46,256 nucleotides of DNA from contig DKMQ01000048.1 in the NCBI GenBank assembly GCA_002470565.1, forward strand, positions 42,858 to 89,113. Reading direction: 5' to 3'. Below the pieces are notes generated by a model that saw only the letters and a program-made list of their open reading frames with translations, was not told the origin of the DNA and did no database searches. Source of the DNA: Oceanospirillaceae bacterium UBA7410. GTDB taxonomy: Bacteria > Pseudomonadota > Gammaproteobacteria > Pseudomonadales > Balneatricaceae. How positions within the stretch are numbered: the first letter of the stretch is position 1; every line of letters starts with the position of its first letter. Below, piece by piece: positions 45,100 to 46,256 of the stretch. Position numbers and translations under genes: made by a program.

Positions 45100-46002
45100 A
45101 TGGGTCAGCTAGAAGATATGCACATGTTTGTGCGGATAGTGGAAGCCGGCAGTATCACGCAAGCTGCAAGCCAGCTAAACCTTGCAAAATCTGCCGTAAG
45201 CAAACGCTTGGGCGACCTAGAAAAACGCTTAGGCACCAAACTCATCAATCGCACTACTCGCACTTCCAGCCTATCTGAGGCAGGCAATCAGTATTACCAA
45301 AGAGTGAAGCTATTACTGGGGGAAGTGGATTCTTTAAATGGAGAAATAACCCAAAAAAACCAGGTATTATCTGGGGTCTTAAAATTAGCAGTGCCTTTGT
45401 CTTTTGGCATTAGCCACCTTACCCCTGCTATTGAATTTTTCATGCGTTTACACCCTGAACTAAATATTGAGATGGATTTTTCAGATGGCAAAGTGGATAT
45501 TATAGGCGGCGGTTACGATTTGGCATTTCGTATTGGTACCTTGCCAGATTCTAGCCTAAAGGCGCGTAAAATAACGCCCATTAGACACACTATCTGCGCC
45601 AGCCCAGACTACCTTGAACGCTGCGGCTCACCTATTTTGCCCCAGGACTTAAGCTCACATAAAGTACTCAAGTATGGCCATTGGCCATTGGCAGGCATCG
45701 CTTTATCAGATACAAAAGGAAAACAGCATTTAGTCAATGTAGATGATTACTTTACTGCCAACAACGGCGACGCCATCATACAAATTGCAGTAGCTGGACA
45801 CGGCATTGTAATATTACCCACCTTTATTAGCTGGGACGCACTCACTAAGGGTGACCTAGTGCCCATACTAGAAGACTATTCATTGCCTACCATGCATGCA
45901 TATGCCGTCTACCCTTCCACAAGCTACCTACCTGGTAAAGTAAGAAGTTTGATCGATTTTCTCACGCATCGTTTTGGTGACACCCCTTATTGGGATAAAT
46001 GA
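45100..46002 (+). CDS. LysR-family transcriptional regulator
   Basis: This is a LysR-type regulator with the N-terminal winged helix-turn-helix (residues about 3-61, with FVRIVEAGSITQAASQLN and SAVSKRLGDLEKRLG) and a C-terminal effector-binding domain (about 90-295). ATG 45100 gives 300 residues, the family norm, with AAGAGA upstream; an earlier TTG is less likely. It belongs to the AaeR/DmlR-like subgroup. It is divergent from pirin and hydroquinone reductase genes, the usual target position. Ligand unknown. Confidence 0.92.
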   Translation: MGQLEDMHMFVRIVEAGSITQAASQLNLAKSAVSKRLGDLEKRLGTKLINRTTRTSSLSEAGNQYYQRVKLLLGEVDSLNGEITQKNQVLSGVLKLAVPLSFGISHLTPAIEFFMRLHPELNIEMDFSDGKVDIIGGGYDLAFRIGTLPDSSLKARKITPIRHTICASPDYLERCGSPILPQDLSSHKVLKYGHWPLAGIALSDTKGKQHLVNVDDYFTANNGDAIIQIAVAGHGIVILPTFISWDALTKGDLVPILEDYSLPTMHAYAVYPSTSYLPGKVRSLIDFLTHRFGDTPYWDK

Positions 46003-46006
46003 TAGT

Positions 46007-46256
46007 TTATGTTTTAGCGCTAGATCGTTGCAACGTAAGCAAACCCACACCCAAGATAATCACCCCGCCGCCTATAAGCATGCGTTGGTTCACCACTTCT
46101 TCTAAGAATAACCAGCCACCCAAGATGGAAAACACTGGCAGCAAAAGTAAATAGGGTGCAGCTTTAGATGCGGGATATCGACCCAAAACATGGTACCAAC
46201 AGGTATACCCAAGGGCAGTCATTACTATGCCTAAATAAGCCACAGCACCCCAAACG
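46007..46256 (-). CDS. EamA/DMT-family transporter, 3' part cut by the window edge
   Basis: The frame is open to the window edge, so the visible piece (about 82 residues) is the C-terminal end of a transporter whose start lies beyond it. It shows the last three or so membrane spans, with LGIVMTALGYTCWYHVL and LLLPVFSILGGWLFLEEVV typical of the second EamA repeat, then a basic tail. It ends 4 bases after the convergent lysR stop. Confidence 0.85.
   Translation of the reverse strand, partial: VWGAVAYLGIVMTALGYTCWYHVLGRYPASKAAPYLLLLPVFSILGGWLFLEEVVNQRMLIGGGVIILGVGLLTLQRSSAKT

Overview
The window is chromosomal DNA of a gammaproteobacterium, probably marine and heterotrophic. The evidence is gene order: sspB-sspA-petCBA-rpsI-rplM-zapE/zapG-nif3-degS(algW), then hisD-hisG-murA-ibaG-mlaCDEF/yrbG-kdsD-kdsC-lptC-lptA-lptB-rpoN-ptsN-npr-mgtE-darP. 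This is the block known from Pseudomonas, Marinobacter-like and Cellvibrionales-like genomes, partly shared with E. coli. Base composition is AT-leaning with no obvious jump at region borders. I see no rRNA, tRNA, insertion sequence, prophage or CRISPR array, and no gene-free stretch above 300 bases. I cannot name the genus.

Region 1 (1-12.8 kb) is housekeeping: the SspAB stress/proteolysis pair, a three-gene cytochrome bc1 operon, ribosomal proteins S9 and L13, the division proteins ZapE and ZapG, a Nif3-like protein, a DegS/AlgW envelope-stress protease, the CmoA-CmoB tRNA wobble-uridine pathway, and HisD and short-form HisG. Region 2 (12.8-26.2 kb) is an envelope-building block: MurA for peptidoglycan; MlaCDEF for phospholipid transport; KdsD, KdsC, LptC, LptA and LptB for LPS; then sigma-54 and the nitrogen phosphotransferase proteins PtsN and NPr, MgtE and DarP. 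Several usual members are missing: mlaB, hpf and rapZ. hisC is absent from the slot after degS, where cmoA-cmoB sit instead.

Region 3 (26.2-30.1 kb) holds a two-gene operon pairing a DnaT-like primosome protein with a phage-lambda-P-type helicase-loader-like protein. A nitroreductase and a class I fumarase follow.

Region 4 (30.3-41.2 kb) is the accessory core. A four-gene operon encodes an aldehyde dehydrogenase, an FAD oxidoreductase, a TmpA-like 2-oxoglutarate dioxygenase and a TmpB/PhnZ-like HD-domain diiron oxygenase. The last two resemble the pair that converts 2-(trimethylamino)ethylphosphonate to glycine betaine and phosphate. Next come a propionyl-CoA synthetase, a photolyase-related protein that appears to lack most iron-sulfur ligands, a DddP-type DMSP lyase homologue with all catalytic and metal residues in register, and an amidase. 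DddP would make DMS and acrylate, and PrpE is a plausible acrylate-activating enzyme. The region therefore looks like a catabolic island for marine methylated onium compounds, although no transporter or acryloyl-CoA reductase is present here.

Region 5 (41.2-46.3 kb) carries an EamA exporter, a metallo-beta-lactamase-fold protein with a degenerate metal motif, a glutathionyl-hydroquinone reductase plus pirin pair opposite a LysR regulator, and the 3' end of a second EamA exporter cut by the window edge.
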